From: Teichococcus oryzae
Lineage (GTDB): Bacteria; Pseudomonadota; Alphaproteobacteria; Acetobacterales; Acetobacteraceae
Reading direction: 5' to 3'
Length of the DNA: 64,000 nucleotides
Assembly (NCBI RefSeq): GCF_008386565.1
Contig: NZ_VUKA01000003.1
Coordinates: 303,378 to 367,377, forward strand
Part shown: positions 8,301-17,558 of the stretch, piece by piece
Position numbering within the stretch: the first letter of the stretch is position 1
Layout of the letters: each line of letters begins with the position of its first letter
Notes under the pieces: generated by a model
The model's database searches: none
What the model was told of the DNA's origin: nothing
The model's input: the letters and a program-made list of their open reading frames with translations, nothing else
Program-made: the position numbers and the translations under genes

Positions 8301-9905
8301 CTAATGCCGCCCCTGGTTCAGGACCCGGCTGAGATGTTGCGCCAAGCCATCTTCCCGCCAGCACCGGCCACGCCAGCCCAGATGGCCATCCGGCCGCACC
8401 AGGAAGCTGCGCGCCGTGCCGCCATAGGCCCCGGCGAAGCGGCCCTCCGCATCATGCAGCACGGCGAGGCCGGGATGCTCGCCGGCACCGGCCAGGGCCG
8501 TCACCGCCGCCACGCGGAGGCGCGGGCCGAAGCGGGCCTGAGCGTCCAGCGCGAAGGCGGACAAGCCGGGGAATGACGCGGCGGCATCCGCATCGGGGCA
8601 ATATGCCAGCAGCACATGCGCGGTGCCGCGCAGGATGTCGTGCAGCCGCAGCGGAAATCCCAGGCCCGCCTGGCGCAGCCCCGCCGCATCGGGCGCACGG
8701 TCTCCCGCCACGGGGCCTTCCCAGCCTTCGCCGGGCATGTCCCGCACCCAGTCGCCGCCGCGATAGGAGACAAGGAGCTGCGTGTCCTCCAGCGGGTGCG
8801 GGCGCCTTGTTTCCCGGCCGAAATTCTCCGTGGCCGCACGCGTGCGGGCGACCACCTCCTCCCCGACCGGGCGACGTTCCGCTTCATAGCTGTCCAGCAG
8901 GGCTTCCGGCGCCGCGCCATCCAGCACCAGGGCGAGCTTCCATGCCAGGTTGTACGCATCCTGGATGCCGGTGTTCATCCCCTGCCCGCCGGTTGGCGGA
9001 TGGATATGCGCGGCGTCGCCGGCGATGAAGACGCGGCCTTCCCGGTAGCGCGCGGCGAGGCGCATGCTGATGCGGAACACCGAGGACCAGCGCAGGTCGG
9101 AAAGCCGCGCGGGTTCCGTGAGCAGGTCGTCGGCGCCCTGCTGGAGGTCATCTAGCGCGGGGCCCGGCATCTCGGCCTGCAATCCGTGCGCGGTGCCGCG
9201 CGGAAGAACGAGCCGCGGCGGCGCCACCATGGTCACGCGATAGCGTCCCCGCTCCGGCAGCGGCACGGCGACAAAAAGGTCGGGAGGCGCGTCGTCGTTC
9301 AGGCGCAGCGCCCGCATGGACATTCCGCGGGGAAGGTTCCAATCGATATGGACGTCGCCCAGCATGAAGGTCATCGGCATCGCCTCGCCTTCAAACGGAA
9401 TGCCCGTCAGGTGGCGAACGGCGCTGTGGGCGCCGTCGCATCCGATCACGTAGCGGAAGGGGGTTTCCTCCGCCGTGCCGTCCGGGCGGTCCAGCCGCGC
9501 CGTGACGCTCCCTGCCTCCTGCCGCAGCGCCACCAGGCTGGTGCCGCGCTCCACGGCGATGCCGGCCCGGCCGAGATGGCGCGTCAGCACGCGTTCCGTC
9601 ACATTCTGCGGCAGGCCGAGATTGCCATAGGGAATCGAGGCGGTGTCGCGGGTGACGTCGAAGGCGGGGCGGCCCTGGATCGCCACGCGCTGGCCGGTGA
9701 TCCACAAGCCGGCTTCCAGCATTTCGCGCGCGATGCCCATGTCATCCCAGACTTCCAGGGTGCGGGGCGTCACGCCGATCGCGCGGCAATAGGGGGATGG
9801 CGCCGCCAGCCGGTCGATGATCCGGCACCGCGCGCCGTGCCGGGCCAGCTCGCTCGCGAGCGTCAGGCCGACCGGGCCCGCACCGACGACCAGTATCTCC
9901 GCCAT
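8301..9905 (-). CDS. FAD-dependent aromatic hydroxylase (PheA/TfdB/MhpA class)
   Basis: A 534-aa group A flavoprotein monooxygenase that hydroxylates a phenolic or related ring using NAD(P)H and O2. The FAD ADP-binding fingerprint GAGPVGLTLASELARHG is at residues 8-24, the DG motif region CDGAHSAVRH lies near 160, and the second FAD motif FIAGDAAHIHPPTGGQG lies near 290. The C-terminal 150 residues form the thioredoxin-like domain typical of PHOX-type enzymes. GGGAGGGAG precedes the ATG. It is downstream of and on the same strand as an aldo/keto reductase, 139 bp away, so both may serve one aromatic catabolic route. The substrate is unknown. Confidence 0.9.
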   Translation of the reverse strand: MAEILVVGAGPVGLTLASELARHGARCRIIDRLAAPSPYCRAIGVTPRTLEVWDDMGIAREMLEAGLWITGQRVAIQGRPAFDVTRDTASIPYGNLGLPQNVTERVLTRHLGRAGIAVERGTSLVALRQEAGSVTARLDRPDGTAEETPFRYVIGCDGAHSAVRHLTGIPFEGEAMPMTFMLGDVHIDWNLPRGMSMRALRLNDDAPPDLFVAVPLPERGRYRVTMVAPPRLVLPRGTAHGLQAEMPGPALDDLQQGADDLLTEPARLSDLRWSSVFRISMRLAARYREGRVFIAGDAAHIHPPTGGQGMNTGIQDAYNLAWKLALVLDGAAPEALLDSYEAERRPVGEEVVARTRAATENFGRETRRPHPLEDTQLLVSYRGGDWVRDMPGEGWEGPVAGDRAPDAAGLRQAGLGFPLRLHDILRGTAHVLLAYCPDADAAASFPGLSAFALDAQARFGPRLRVAAVTALAGAGEHPGLAVLHDAEGRFAGAYGGTARSFLVRPDGHLGWRGRCWREDGLAQHLSRVLNQGRH

Positions 9906-10044
9906 GTTCTCCCTCCCCGCCTTCGATGCAGTTTTGCAACGACGGTAAGGGGATCAGGACGTGCTGTCACTCGCCGCCACGCTTTCGTCCCGCCCGGTGG
10001 TGCCGAGCCATGCAAGCGGCCGCGGCGGAGGAATCGCGGCCCTT

Positions 10045-11049
10045 CTAGCCGCCTTCGCCCGAGAAGCCGTCGGTGAGCGCGGCCAGCCGTTGCAGCGCCG
10101 CCGGCGGCAGCGGACCCTTCAGCACGGCCCCCAGCGCCCCTTCGAATTCCTCCACGCTGGCCATGCCAACCAGGATCGTTCCCATGGCCGGATGGCTCAT
10201 GGCGAACCGGATGGCCGCTTCCGGCAGGGAGTCCGCGAAGCCTTCGGCCACCAATGGCATCAGCCGCCTCGCCCGGCGGAGATCGGCCTCGTAGGAATCT
10301 CCCGATCCCATGGGGGCCGGCGCCGGACTGGCCACCGGATGGCGATGCCCGGAGCCGCTCAGGGCGCCCCCCGCCAGGACGCGGATGCCGACCGCACCCA
10401 TGCGCGCCGCCCGCATGCGCTCCAGCAGCCTTCCGTAATCCTGCGCCGGATAGTTCGCGGGCAGCGCCGCGCCGGCCGAGGGGTTCAGCATGTTGTAGAT
10501 GACCTGGGCGCCGCCAAAGAAGCCGGCATCGATGACCTGATGCAGCGCCGCGGTTTCGCCGACGGCGGTGAAGGCCGGCAGCCGCAGCTTGCCGGCGGCC
10601 CGCAACGCCTGGAAGGCGGGCACCACCTCCTCCAGCACCTGGCGCAGGCTGAGGTTCTCCCCGCCGCCATCCAGGGTGACCTCGTTGTGGAGGTAGAAGA
10701 TCTCGACCTGTTCCCGCTGCAGCCGCTTCAGGCTGCCATCGAGGGAAGCGGCGATCGCGGCCGCGATGTTGCCGAACTCGTCCGAGCGCAGGCGGACCTT
10801 GGTGCCGACCATGGCCTGTGCCGGCCTGAGCTTGCGCAGGACGTTGCCCAGATTCCGCTCGGAAGCGCCGTCGCCATATTGCACGGCGGTGTCGAAATAG
10901 GTGATGCCGGCTTCCAGGGCGCGGGCGATCGCGCGTTCCTGGTCCGCCGCCGCGCCGCGCACCATCAGGCCGCCGACGCCCCCGCATCCGAAGCCAAGGG
11001 AAGAAACCGGCAGGTCGTCCGGACCGAAGGGACGTGTCTCGATGGGCAT
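10045..11049 (-). CDS. Aldo/keto reductase
   Basis: A 334-aa NADPH-dependent TIM-barrel oxidoreductase. The catalytic tetrad is visible: Asp and Tyr in FDTAVQYGDG near residue 55, Lys in GTKVRLR near 83 and His in FYLHNEV near 120. The segment PSAGAALPANYPAQDYG resembles the D-threo-aldose / pyridoxal-reductase branch. GGGAGC precedes the ATG. It lies between the GntR regulator and the flavin hydroxylase on the same strand and may share regulation with them. The physiological carbonyl substrate is unknown. Confidence 0.87.
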   Translation of the reverse strand: MPIETRPFGPDDLPVSSLGFGCGGVGGLMVRGAAADQERAIARALEAGITYFDTAVQYGDGASERNLGNVLRKLRPAQAMVGTKVRLRSDEFGNIAAAIAASLDGSLKRLQREQVEIFYLHNEVTLDGGGENLSLRQVLEEVVPAFQALRAAGKLRLPAFTAVGETAALHQVIDAGFFGGAQVIYNMLNPSAGAALPANYPAQDYGRLLERMRAARMGAVGIRVLAGGALSGSGHRHPVASPAPAPMGSGDSYEADLRRARRLMPLVAEGFADSLPEAAIRFAMSHPAMGTILVGMASVEEFEGALGAVLKGPLPPAALQRLAALTDGFSGEGG

Positions 11050-11225
11050 TGCTTGCTCCCGGTGGGCCTAAAGGGCAGCCATGTGCGGACCATAGTGCGG
11101 CCATGAAGCCGGGCGCACCAGAGGGAGAGCCAAAGGGAGAACCCGAGGGAGAGCAGGCGAGGCGCAGGCCGGAAGCTGCCGGATGCCAAAGGTTGCCAGA
11201 ACCCCGCGGGCAGGCGCGCGCGTGC

Positions 11226-11900
11226 CTAGATCAACCCACCCCGGCGCAAGGACGCCATCAGCAATTCGCCATGATCGAGGATGTCGCGCCGGACATGGCG
11301 CACGGCGGCGGCGGCATCGTTCTTTTCCAGGGCCTCCAGGACACCGCTATGGGGATGCGGGCCCGGCAGGGATGGAAAGGGCGGCACATAAAGAAAGCTC
11401 AGATAGGCCGCCGTCTGCACCCAAAGGTTTTCGATCATGGCGACCAGATGAGGCATCCCCGAAGCGGCGTAGAGCGTGAAGTGGAAGTCAAGATTGCCGC
11501 GCAGGACGCCCTCGCGGTCCTCGGCCCGCCGTGCCGCCGCCAGGCCCTCATGGATCGCCGCCAGCCTGCGCCGCGCCGCGGCATCCACCCCCGGCACGGC
11601 CCGCCGGGTGGCGAGGCATTCGAGTTCCAGGCGGATGTCGCGCAGCTCGGTGAGTTGCGCTTCCGTCAGCACCGGCACCGACAGGGAGCGGCCCGGACTG
11701 ACCGTCAGCACCTTCTCGGAAGCCAGTTGCAGCAGGGCTTCCCGGACCGGCGTCTGGCTGACGCCAAGCTCCTCGGTCAGGGAGCGCAGCGTGATGGTTT
11801 CGCCCGGGCGCAGGCGGCCCGTCATCAGCTCGGTCTTGACCGAGCGATAGATGCGGGAGGCGATGTTCTCGCGGGGCACCTGCCCGAGCAGCATCGGCAT
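11226..11900 (-). CDS. GntR family regulator, FadR/FCD subgroup
   Basis: A 224-aa repressor-type regulator. The N-terminal winged helix-turn-helix (residues 10-75) includes the recognition segment LGVSQTPVREALLQLASE. The C-terminal FCD ligand domain has the expected metal-type residues, including the His cluster around GNLDFHFTLYAASG. It is divergent from the ThDP enzyme operon (start 12044), with a perfect AT-rich palindrome between them, so control of that operon is the simplest reading. The effector is probably a carboxylate, as is usual for FCD proteins; this is inferred. Confidence 0.9.
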   Translation of the reverse strand: MPMLLGQVPRENIASRIYRSVKTELMTGRLRPGETITLRSLTEELGVSQTPVREALLQLASEKVLTVSPGRSLSVPVLTEAQLTELRDIRLELECLATRRAVPGVDAAARRRLAAIHEGLAAARRAEDREGVLRGNLDFHFTLYAASGMPHLVAMIENLWVQTAAYLSFLYVPPFPSLPGPHPHSGVLEALEKNDAAAAVRHVRRDILDHGELLMASLRRGGLI

Positions 11901-11993
11901 GATTGGCAGCCCCTGGAAAACCGCGACGCGCCGCCTTCCGGCAGCGAGGACGAGGTTATCACCCCTGCGCCGCTTTCGTCAGCCGCTCTTTAC

Positions 11994-12005
11994 ATTTTAT
12001 AAAAT
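11994..12005. promoter_or_regulatory. Candidate GntR operator palindrome
   Basis: ATTTTATAAAAT is a perfect 12-bp palindrome in an AT-rich island within otherwise very GC-rich DNA. It lies in the divergent region between the GntR gene and the ThDP enzyme operon, 38 bp before the TTG start at 12044. It may overlap a -10 element. Its role as operator is inferred from position. Confidence 0.4.
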
Positions 12006-12029
12006 CTGCGCACCCTCCTGGCCAACATC

Positions 12030-12036
12030 AGGAGGG
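12030..12036 (+). promoter_or_regulatory. Shine-Dalgarno site that fixes a TTG start
   Basis: AGGAGGG is followed after 7 nt by TTG at 12044, with no ATG or GTG suitably placed. This site selects the TTG as the start of the ThDP enzyme; the in-frame upstream extension runs back through the divergent promoter region. Confidence 0.7.
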
Positions 12037-12043
12037 ACAATCC

Positions 12044-13777
12044 TTGAACGCCACCTTGTCACCGCTCTCCGCCCCCGGGCTGCAGCATCGCCAGACCGTG
12101 GCGCACAGCATCGCCCAGGGCCTGCTGCGCCATGGCGTGACCGAGGTCTTCGGGCAAAGCCTTCCGAGCATGCTGCACCTGGCCTGCGAGGAGGCGGGCA
12201 TCCGCCAGGTCGCCTACCGGACGGAGAATGCGGGCGGCTACATGGCGGATGGCTTTGCCCGGATCAGCGGCCGACCAGGGGTGGTCACCGCCCAGAACGG
12301 CCCGGCCGCCACCCTGCTGGTGCCGCCGCTGGCCGAGGCGCTGAAGGTTTCGGTGCCGCTGATCGCGCTGGTGCAGGACGTGGCCCGGAACCAGACCGAC
12401 CGGAACGCCTTCCAGGAATTCGACCACCTCGCCCTGTTCGCGCCCTGCACCAAATGGGTCCGCCGGGTGACCGAGGCTTCCCGCATCGAGGATTACCTCG
12501 ACCAGGCCTTCGCCATCGCCTGCTCCGGCCGGCCCGGCCCTGTGGCCCTGCTGCTGCCGGCCGACCTGCTGACGGAAGCCGGCCCGGCTTCCAGCCGGCG
12601 CGCCAATCTGGGCCATTTCCCGCTGGACCGGCCGACCGCCAATGCCGAGACAGTGGCCGAGGTGGCGGAGGCCATCGCCGCCGCCCGCTGCCCGCTGGTG
12701 ATCGCCGGGGGCGGCGTGCACATCTCCGGCGCCGCGCGGGAGCTGGCCGAGCTGCAGGAGGTGGCCCACCTGCCGGTCGGCACCACCGTCATGGGCAAGG
12801 GCGCGGTCAGCGAGGACCATCCGTTGTCGCTCGGCGTGGTGGGTTCCTCGATGGGCCCCAATGCCAGCAGCCGGCACCAGCGGGCGCTGATCCGGGAAGC
12901 CGACCTCGTGCTGCTGGTCGGCAACCGCACCAACCAGAACGGCACGGATTCCTGGCAGCTTTATCCGCCGGACGCCCGCTACATCCACATCGACGTGGAC
13001 GGCGCCGAGATCGGCCGGAACTACGAGGCCACCCGGCTGCTGGGCGATGCCCGGGAAACCCTGCGCGCCCTGGTGCAGGCTTTCCAGAACCGTGACCTGT
13101 CTGCCCGCCGCGCCGCGCGGGGGCCGCTGGAAGCGCGCATCGGCGAGGCCCGCCGGCGCTCCTGGCAGGATTCCGAGGCGGTGCGCGTCTCCGACGCCGC
13201 GCCGATCCGCCCCGAGCGCCTGATGGCCGAGCTGGAGCGGGTGATGACGGCGGACAGCATCGTCGTGGCGGATGCCAGCTATTCCTCGATCTGGATCACC
13301 AACTACCTCAAGGCCCGCGTGGCCGGGCAGCGCTTCCTGACGCCGCGCGGCCTGGCCGGGCTGGGCTGGGGCTTCCCCATGGCACTGGGCGCCAAGGTGG
13401 CGCGGCCGGAGGCCACGGTCTTCTGCGTCGCCGGCGATGGTGGCTTCGGCCATGTCTGGTCGGAGCTGGAAACGGCGCGGCGGATGGGCATCAAGGTTGT
13501 CCTGCTGCTCATCAACAACGGCATCCTGGGCTTCCAGAAGCATGCGGAGAACGTGAAGTTCGGCGCGCACACCTCGGCCGTGCATTTCCATCCCGTCGAT
13601 CACGCCGCCATCGCCCGCGCCGCGGGATGCGTGGGGCTGCGGGTCGAGGCGCCGGGGGATCTGGCGGACGCCCTGCGCGCCGCGATGGCGGCCGACACCA
13701 CGGCGCTGGTCGAGGTGATCTGCGACCAGAACGCCTATCCGCCCATCACCTTCTACACGCCGGGGGCGGAGGCATGA
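12044..13777 (+). CDS. Thiamine diphosphate-dependent enzyme, acetolactate-synthase-like
   Basis: A 577-aa protein with the three-domain layout of ThDP decarboxylases/synthases. The N-terminal PYR domain carries the activating Glu in YRTENAGGYMADGFARISG (near residue 65), a central Rossmann-like domain occupies about 200-330, and the C-terminal PP domain has the GDG...NN cofactor motif (GDGGFGHV near 464, LLINNGILGF about 26 residues later). It starts at TTG, set by AGGAGGG. The stop overlaps the SDR gene by ATGA, and a Bug binding protein follows, so it belongs to a regulated catabolic operon. The actual reaction (2-oxoacid decarboxylation, carboligation or oxalyl-CoA-like chemistry) is not determinable from the sequence. 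Confidence 0.88.
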   Translation: MNATLSPLSAPGLQHRQTVAHSIAQGLLRHGVTEVFGQSLPSMLHLACEEAGIRQVAYRTENAGGYMADGFARISGRPGVVTAQNGPAATLLVPPLAEALKVSVPLIALVQDVARNQTDRNAFQEFDHLALFAPCTKWVRRVTEASRIEDYLDQAFAIACSGRPGPVALLLPADLLTEAGPASSRRANLGHFPLDRPTANAETVAEVAEAIAAARCPLVIAGGGVHISGAARELAELQEVAHLPVGTTVMGKGAVSEDHPLSLGVVGSSMGPNASSRHQRALIREADLVLLVGNRTNQNGTDSWQLYPPDARYIHIDVDGAEIGRNYEATRLLGDARETLRALVQAFQNRDLSARRAARGPLEARIGEARRRSWQDSEAVRVSDAAPIRPERLMAELERVMTADSIVVADASYSSIWITNYLKARVAGQRFLTPRGLAGLGWGFPMALGAKVARPEATVFCVAGDGGFGHVWSELETARRMGIKVVLLLINNGILGFQKHAENVKFGAHTSAVHFHPVDHAAIARAAGCVGLRVEAPGDLADALRAAMAADTTALVEVICDQNAYPPITFYTPGAEA

Positions 13778-14523
13778 GCCGGGTCGCGCTCGTCACCGGC
13801 GCCTCGCGCGGCATCGGGCACGCCACGGCGCGCGAGATGCTGCGCCGGGGCCACCGCGTCGTCGCCATCGACCGCGCGCCGATCGATGCCGCCACGCTGC
13901 TGGGAACATCCGCGCCCGAGGCGCTGATGACGGAACAGCTCGACGTCACCGACATGGCGGGCATCCAGGCGCTGCGGAGCGAGATCGAGCGGCGCTGGGG
14001 GGCGGTGGGCATCCTGGTCAACAATGCCGGCGTGTCGCCCAAGAAGCCCGATGGCGCCTCGGCCGGGATCCTGGAGATCGATCCGGAGGAATGGGAGTTC
14101 GTGCTCCGGGTCAACCTCACCGCCGTGCTGCGCATGTGCCAGGCCTTCCTGCCCGGCATGCGGGAGATGGGCTGGGGCCGGATCGTCAACATCTCCTCCC
14201 TGGCCGGCCGCTCGAAATCACTGGTGGCGGGCGGCAGCTACATGGCGTCCAAGGCCGGCCTGCTCGGGCTGACCCGCGCCATCGCGGCCGAGATGGGCCC
14301 GTCCGGCATCACCGCCAACGCCGTGGCGCCCGGCCGCATCCTGACCGAGATGGCGAGCCAAGCCGGCCCCGAGGTGAACCGGCGATATGCCGAGCAGATC
14401 CCGGTGCGCCGCCTTGGCACCACCGACGAGGTGGCGTCCGCCATCCTCTACCTCGCGAGCGAGGAAGCAGGCTTCGTCAATGGCGCGGTGCTCGACGTCA
14501 ATGGCGGCTTCTACATGCCCTGA
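13774..14523 (+). CDS. SDR family NAD(P)-dependent oxidoreductase
   Basis: A 249-aa classical short-chain dehydrogenase. The cofactor motif TGASRGIG is at residues 8-15, NNAGVSP is near 86, and the catalytic Ser-Tyr-Lys set is in NISSLAG, GGSYMASKAG near 145-160. The C-terminal region contains VNGAVLDVNGG, typical of FabG-like enzymes. It is translationally coupled to the preceding ThDP enzyme (ATGA overlap) and followed after 46 bp by a Bug binding protein. It probably oxidises or reduces a hydroxy/keto intermediate of the same pathway. Confidence 0.92.
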   Translation: MSRVALVTGASRGIGHATAREMLRRGHRVVAIDRAPIDAATLLGTSAPEALMTEQLDVTDMAGIQALRSEIERRWGAVGILVNNAGVSPKKPDGASAGILEIDPEEWEFVLRVNLTAVLRMCQAFLPGMREMGWGRIVNISSLAGRSKSLVAGGSYMASKAGLLGLTRAIAAEMGPSGITANAVAPGRILTEMASQAGPEVNRRYAEQIPVRRLGTTDEVASAILYLASEEAGFVNGAVLDVNGGFYMP

Positions 14524-14569
14524 GACGCGGCTCCGGTCCGGACCGCATGAAATGAATGGGAGTGAAACA

Positions 14570-15529
14570 ATGAACAAGACACTGATCGGGCGCCGCGTGG
14601 CGCTGGCCGCATCCCTGGCGCTGGTGGGCGGAAGCGCATGGGCCGCCTGGCCGGAGCGCGAGGTCCAGATGGTGGTGAACTACGGCGCGGGCGGCAACAC
14701 CGACGTGGCCAGCCGCGAGCTGGCGCGCGCCATGGCGGCGGAGCTCGGCAAGCCGGTGGTGGTGACGAACCGGCCCGGCGCTCTGGGTACGCTGGCCCCG
14801 GCCTGGCTGACCTCCCAGCAGCCCGATGGCTACACGCTGGGCGTGGTCACCTATTCGGCCGTGGCCATCACGCCATTGCTGATGAAGGTGCCCTACAAGA
14901 CGGACGACTTCACCTATGTCGGCGCCTTCGGCCGCTATCGCTACGGTGTCGTGGTCAAGGCGTCCTCGCCCTACAGGACGCTCCAGGACCTGGTTGAGGC
15001 GGGCAAGCGAAAGCCGGTCTTCTTTGGCGCGCCCTCGGCGCCGAACAATCTGGCGATGTTCGACCTGGCGCGGGTTTCGGGCGCCAAGTTCGAGCAGGTG
15101 TCCTACAAATCCGGCAATGACACGGTGGTGGCTCTGCTCAGCGGCCAGGTGGAGGTCATCGTCCAGAACCCCTCCGACGTGATGGCGCAGATCGAAGCCG
15201 GCGAGCTGCGCATCCTGGCATCGGCCAGCCCGGTGCGCTGGCCGGAATTCCCCGATGTTCCGACCATGAAGGAAGCCGGCTACGACGTGGAGATCGATTC
15301 CTGGCTGGGCCTCGCTGTGCCCAAGGGAACGCCGCAGGACGTCGTCGCCCGGCTGGAGGGCGCCATGATCGCCGCTTCCAGGAATCCGGCCATGGTGCAG
15401 GCCTTCAAGCGCATCGGCGTCGATCCCGCCGGCATCCCGGGCGCGCAATACCGGGACATGGCGCTCACCGGCTATGAACGGACCAAGGCGTCGGTCGAGG
15501 CGTCGCCGATCCCGTCCATCGCCCAGTAA
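14570..15529 (+). CDS. Tripartite tricarboxylate transporter substrate-binding protein (Bug/TctC)
   Basis: A 319-aa periplasmic binding protein. The signal peptide begins MNKTLIGRRVALAASLALVG and ends near AWA. Family motifs are VVNYGAGGNTDVASRELA near residue 40 (the usual carboxylate-binding loop), VVTNRPGALGT, and the C-terminal GLAVPKGTPQDVV. It is the last gene of the ThDP-SDR operon and followed by a strong hairpin. No TctA or TctB membrane gene is in the window, so it must use a membrane partner elsewhere or act as a sensor, as is common for expanded Bug families. Confidence 0.9.
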   Translation: MNKTLIGRRVALAASLALVGGSAWAAWPEREVQMVVNYGAGGNTDVASRELARAMAAELGKPVVVTNRPGALGTLAPAWLTSQQPDGYTLGVVTYSAVAITPLLMKVPYKTDDFTYVGAFGRYRYGVVVKASSPYRTLQDLVEAGKRKPVFFGAPSAPNNLAMFDLARVSGAKFEQVSYKSGNDTVVALLSGQVEVIVQNPSDVMAQIEAGELRILASASPVRWPEFPDVPTMKEAGYDVEIDSWLGLAVPKGTPQDVVARLEGAMIAASRNPAMVQAFKRIGVDPAGIPGAQYRDMALTGYERTKASVEASPIPSIAQ

Positions 15530-15562
15530 CGCCGCGGCGACACCATCCTTGCGCGGCGGTCA

Positions 15563-15592
15563 GGCGGCCGGAGGAAAACCCCTCCGGCCGCC
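15563..15592. terminator. Strong terminator-like hairpin
   Basis: A perfect 12-bp inverted repeat (GGCGGCCGGAGG at 15563-15574, complement at 15581-15592) with a 6-nt AAAACC loop lies between the convergent stops at 15529 and 15661. No T-rich tail follows on either strand, so it may act bidirectionally with Rho or protect 3' ends. Confidence 0.6.
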
Positions 15593-15660
15593 CACGCCGC
15601 TCAAGGGGCAGCCAAGGGCGGCGCGCGTCATCAAAGGCCCGCGCGCCAACCGCCGGAGCT

Positions 15661-16551
15661 TCAGTTGCCGTAGAGCCGCCCCGGATTGCGGACCAGAACC
15701 TGCTCGCGCTCGCCAGGATCGGTGATCCAGGCGAGAAGCAGGTTGAGCAGGCGCCCGTCATTGGGCATCCGCTCCTCCGGGATCTGGGGGTGCGGCCAGT
15801 CGCTGCCCCAGACCACGCGATCGGGCGCCGCGCGCTGCACCGCCTGGTAGAGCGGCACGGCATCCGGATAATCCGGCCCCTGGAGCGAGACGCGGTAGGG
15901 CGCCGACAGCTTCGCCCAGGCGCCATGGTCGCGCACCAGCCGGAGAAACGCCTGGAAGCCGGGCGTCTCCATGCCATCCGCCGCCGGGGCCTCGCCAAGA
16001 TGGTCCAGCACCACGGGAAGCTGCGTCGCCAGCCTGGCGAGGCGCTCCTCCTCATCCGGCAGCACGCGCGCATCCGCCCAGAACTGCGCATGCCAACCGA
16101 GTTCGCGCAGGGTCGGCAGCAAGGCGTCCACCGCGTCCCAGCCCACGCCCCGGCGGTAGTTCGGCCGGTGCCCGGGGTGGAACAGGTGGAAGCGCAGGCC
16201 GCGCACGCCCAGCCGGTGCCATTCACGCAGCACATCCGGCGTGGTTCCGGCCGGCATGATGGCGACGCCCCGCAGCCGCTCCGGCGCTTCCCGCAGCGCG
16301 GCCAGCATGGCCCCGTTGTCCAGCCCATGCGCATTCGCCTGGACCACCACGCCATGCCGCAGCCCCAGCGCGTCGAGGTGGCGCAGGAAATGCGCGGGTG
16401 GCGCATCCGGCGGCGTGTAGCCGCGCCCCTCGGCATAGGGAAAGCGGTCCGAGGGGCCGAAGATATGGGCGTGGCAATCCCAGCCGCCGGTGGGCGGCGG
16501 CGGGGAAACCGGCTCCGGATGCGGGTCGGGGCCGGGTGTGGGTATGGTCAT
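15661..16551 (-). CDS. Amidohydrolase family protein, 2-pyrone-4,6-dicarboxylate lactonase-like
   Basis: A 296-aa TIM-barrel metal-dependent hydrolase of the amidohydrolase-2 family. The metal-site motif WDCHAHIFGP is near residue 25, a second His/Arg segment RFHLFHPGHRPN is near 125, LDHLGEAP is near 195 and the typical WGSDWPHP is near 245; the chain ends NPGRLYGN. PDC lactonase and related enzymes hydrolyse lactones from lignin-derived aromatics. The ATG at 16551 follows GAGG and lies just after the stop of the upstream Bug gene (16560), so the two are an operon. The substrate is inferred only at family level. Confidence 0.86.
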   Translation of the reverse strand: MTIPTPGPDPHPEPVSPPPPTGGWDCHAHIFGPSDRFPYAEGRGYTPPDAPPAHFLRHLDALGLRHGVVVQANAHGLDNGAMLAALREAPERLRGVAIMPAGTTPDVLREWHRLGVRGLRFHLFHPGHRPNYRRGVGWDAVDALLPTLRELGWHAQFWADARVLPDEEERLARLATQLPVVLDHLGEAPAADGMETPGFQAFLRLVRDHGAWAKLSAPYRVSLQGPDYPDAVPLYQAVQRAAPDRVVWGSDWPHPQIPEERMPNDGRLLNLLLAWITDPGEREQVLVRNPGRLYGN

Positions 16552-16559
16552 GGGAGGCC

Positions 16560-17558
16560 TCAGTCGATGCGGATGTTGCCCTGCTTGACGACGCGGTGCC
16601 ACTTGTCCCATTCGGCCCGCAGGAAGCTGTTGAAATCCGCCGGGGTGTTGGCGCGCGTGCCGACATTGAGCTGCGCCAGGCGGTTGGCGATGGCCGGGTC
16701 CCGGATGGCGGCGTTCATCGCCGTGTTCAGCCGCTCAACCACGATGTCCGGCGTTCCGGTGGGAACAAACACGCCGTTCCATTCATAGGCTTCCGTGCCC
16801 GGCAGGGTTTCCGCCATGGACGGCACATCGGGCAGCGAGGCGAGGCGCCCGGTGCCGGTGTGGCAAAGCGCACGGACCGATCCGCCCCGCACATGCCCTG
16901 TCGCCCCGGAGCCATTGGCGAAGCCGTAATGGATCTGGCCGCCGATCACGTCATTCGTCAGCGGGCCGCCGCCGCGATAGGGCACATGGTTGACCGTGAT
17001 GCCCGCCGCCTGCCGGAACAGTTCCAGGGCCATGTGCTGCGCCGAACCATTCCCCGAGGAGCCGATATTGACGCTGCCCGGCGATTCCTTCGCCAGGGCG
17101 ATGAGGTCGGCCACGCTTCGCGCCGGGGCGGAAGGCGTGGCGATCAGCAGGTTCGGCACCACCGCGGCCAGGAAGACCGGCCGCAGGTCGCGCCACAGGT
17201 CGAAGGGCATGTCGGAATGCAAGGCCGGATTGATGGTCTGCGGCGTCGAATCATAGAGCACGGTGTAGCCATCCGGCTCCGATCGCGCGGCCGCGGCGGC
17301 GCCGATCGCGCCCGCGGCACCCGGCCGGTTCTCGATCACGAAGGAAGCCCGCAGGGTTTCCGAAAGATGGGTGAACAGGATGCGGCCCACCGTGTCGGCG
17401 CCACCCCCTGGCGGCCAGGGCACCACGACGCGAACCGTGCGCCGGGGCCAATCGCCACTGCCCGACTGCGCCAGGGCGCCTGTGGAACCCAGGATCGCCG
17501 GAGCGGCCAGCAAGGCGCGACGGCTGATCGCCATACCTGTTTCCAGGGACTGCGTCAT
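16560..17558 (-). CDS. Tripartite tricarboxylate transporter substrate-binding protein (Bug/TctC)
   Basis: A 332-aa binding protein with an export signal containing a twin arginine (ISRRALLAAPAILG), suggesting Tat or Sec export. Bug motifs are present: VVVPWPPGGGADTVGR near residue 45, VIENRPGAAGAIG near 75 and the DGYTVLYD segment. The start at 17558 is supported by GAGGGGG. It precedes the PDC-lactonase-like amidohydrolase in a two-gene operon, so its ligand is plausibly the hydrolase's carboxylate substrate or a precursor. Confidence 0.9.
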   Translation of the reverse strand: MTQSLETGMAISRRALLAAPAILGSTGALAQSGSGDWPRRTVRVVVPWPPGGGADTVGRILFTHLSETLRASFVIENRPGAAGAIGAAAAARSEPDGYTVLYDSTPQTINPALHSDMPFDLWRDLRPVFLAAVVPNLLIATPSAPARSVADLIALAKESPGSVNIGSSGNGSAQHMALELFRQAAGITVNHVPYRGGGPLTNDVIGGQIHYGFANGSGATGHVRGGSVRALCHTGTGRLASLPDVPSMAETLPGTEAYEWNGVFVPTGTPDIVVERLNTAMNAAIRDPAIANRLAQLNVGTRANTPADFNSFLRAEWDKWHRVVKQGNIRID

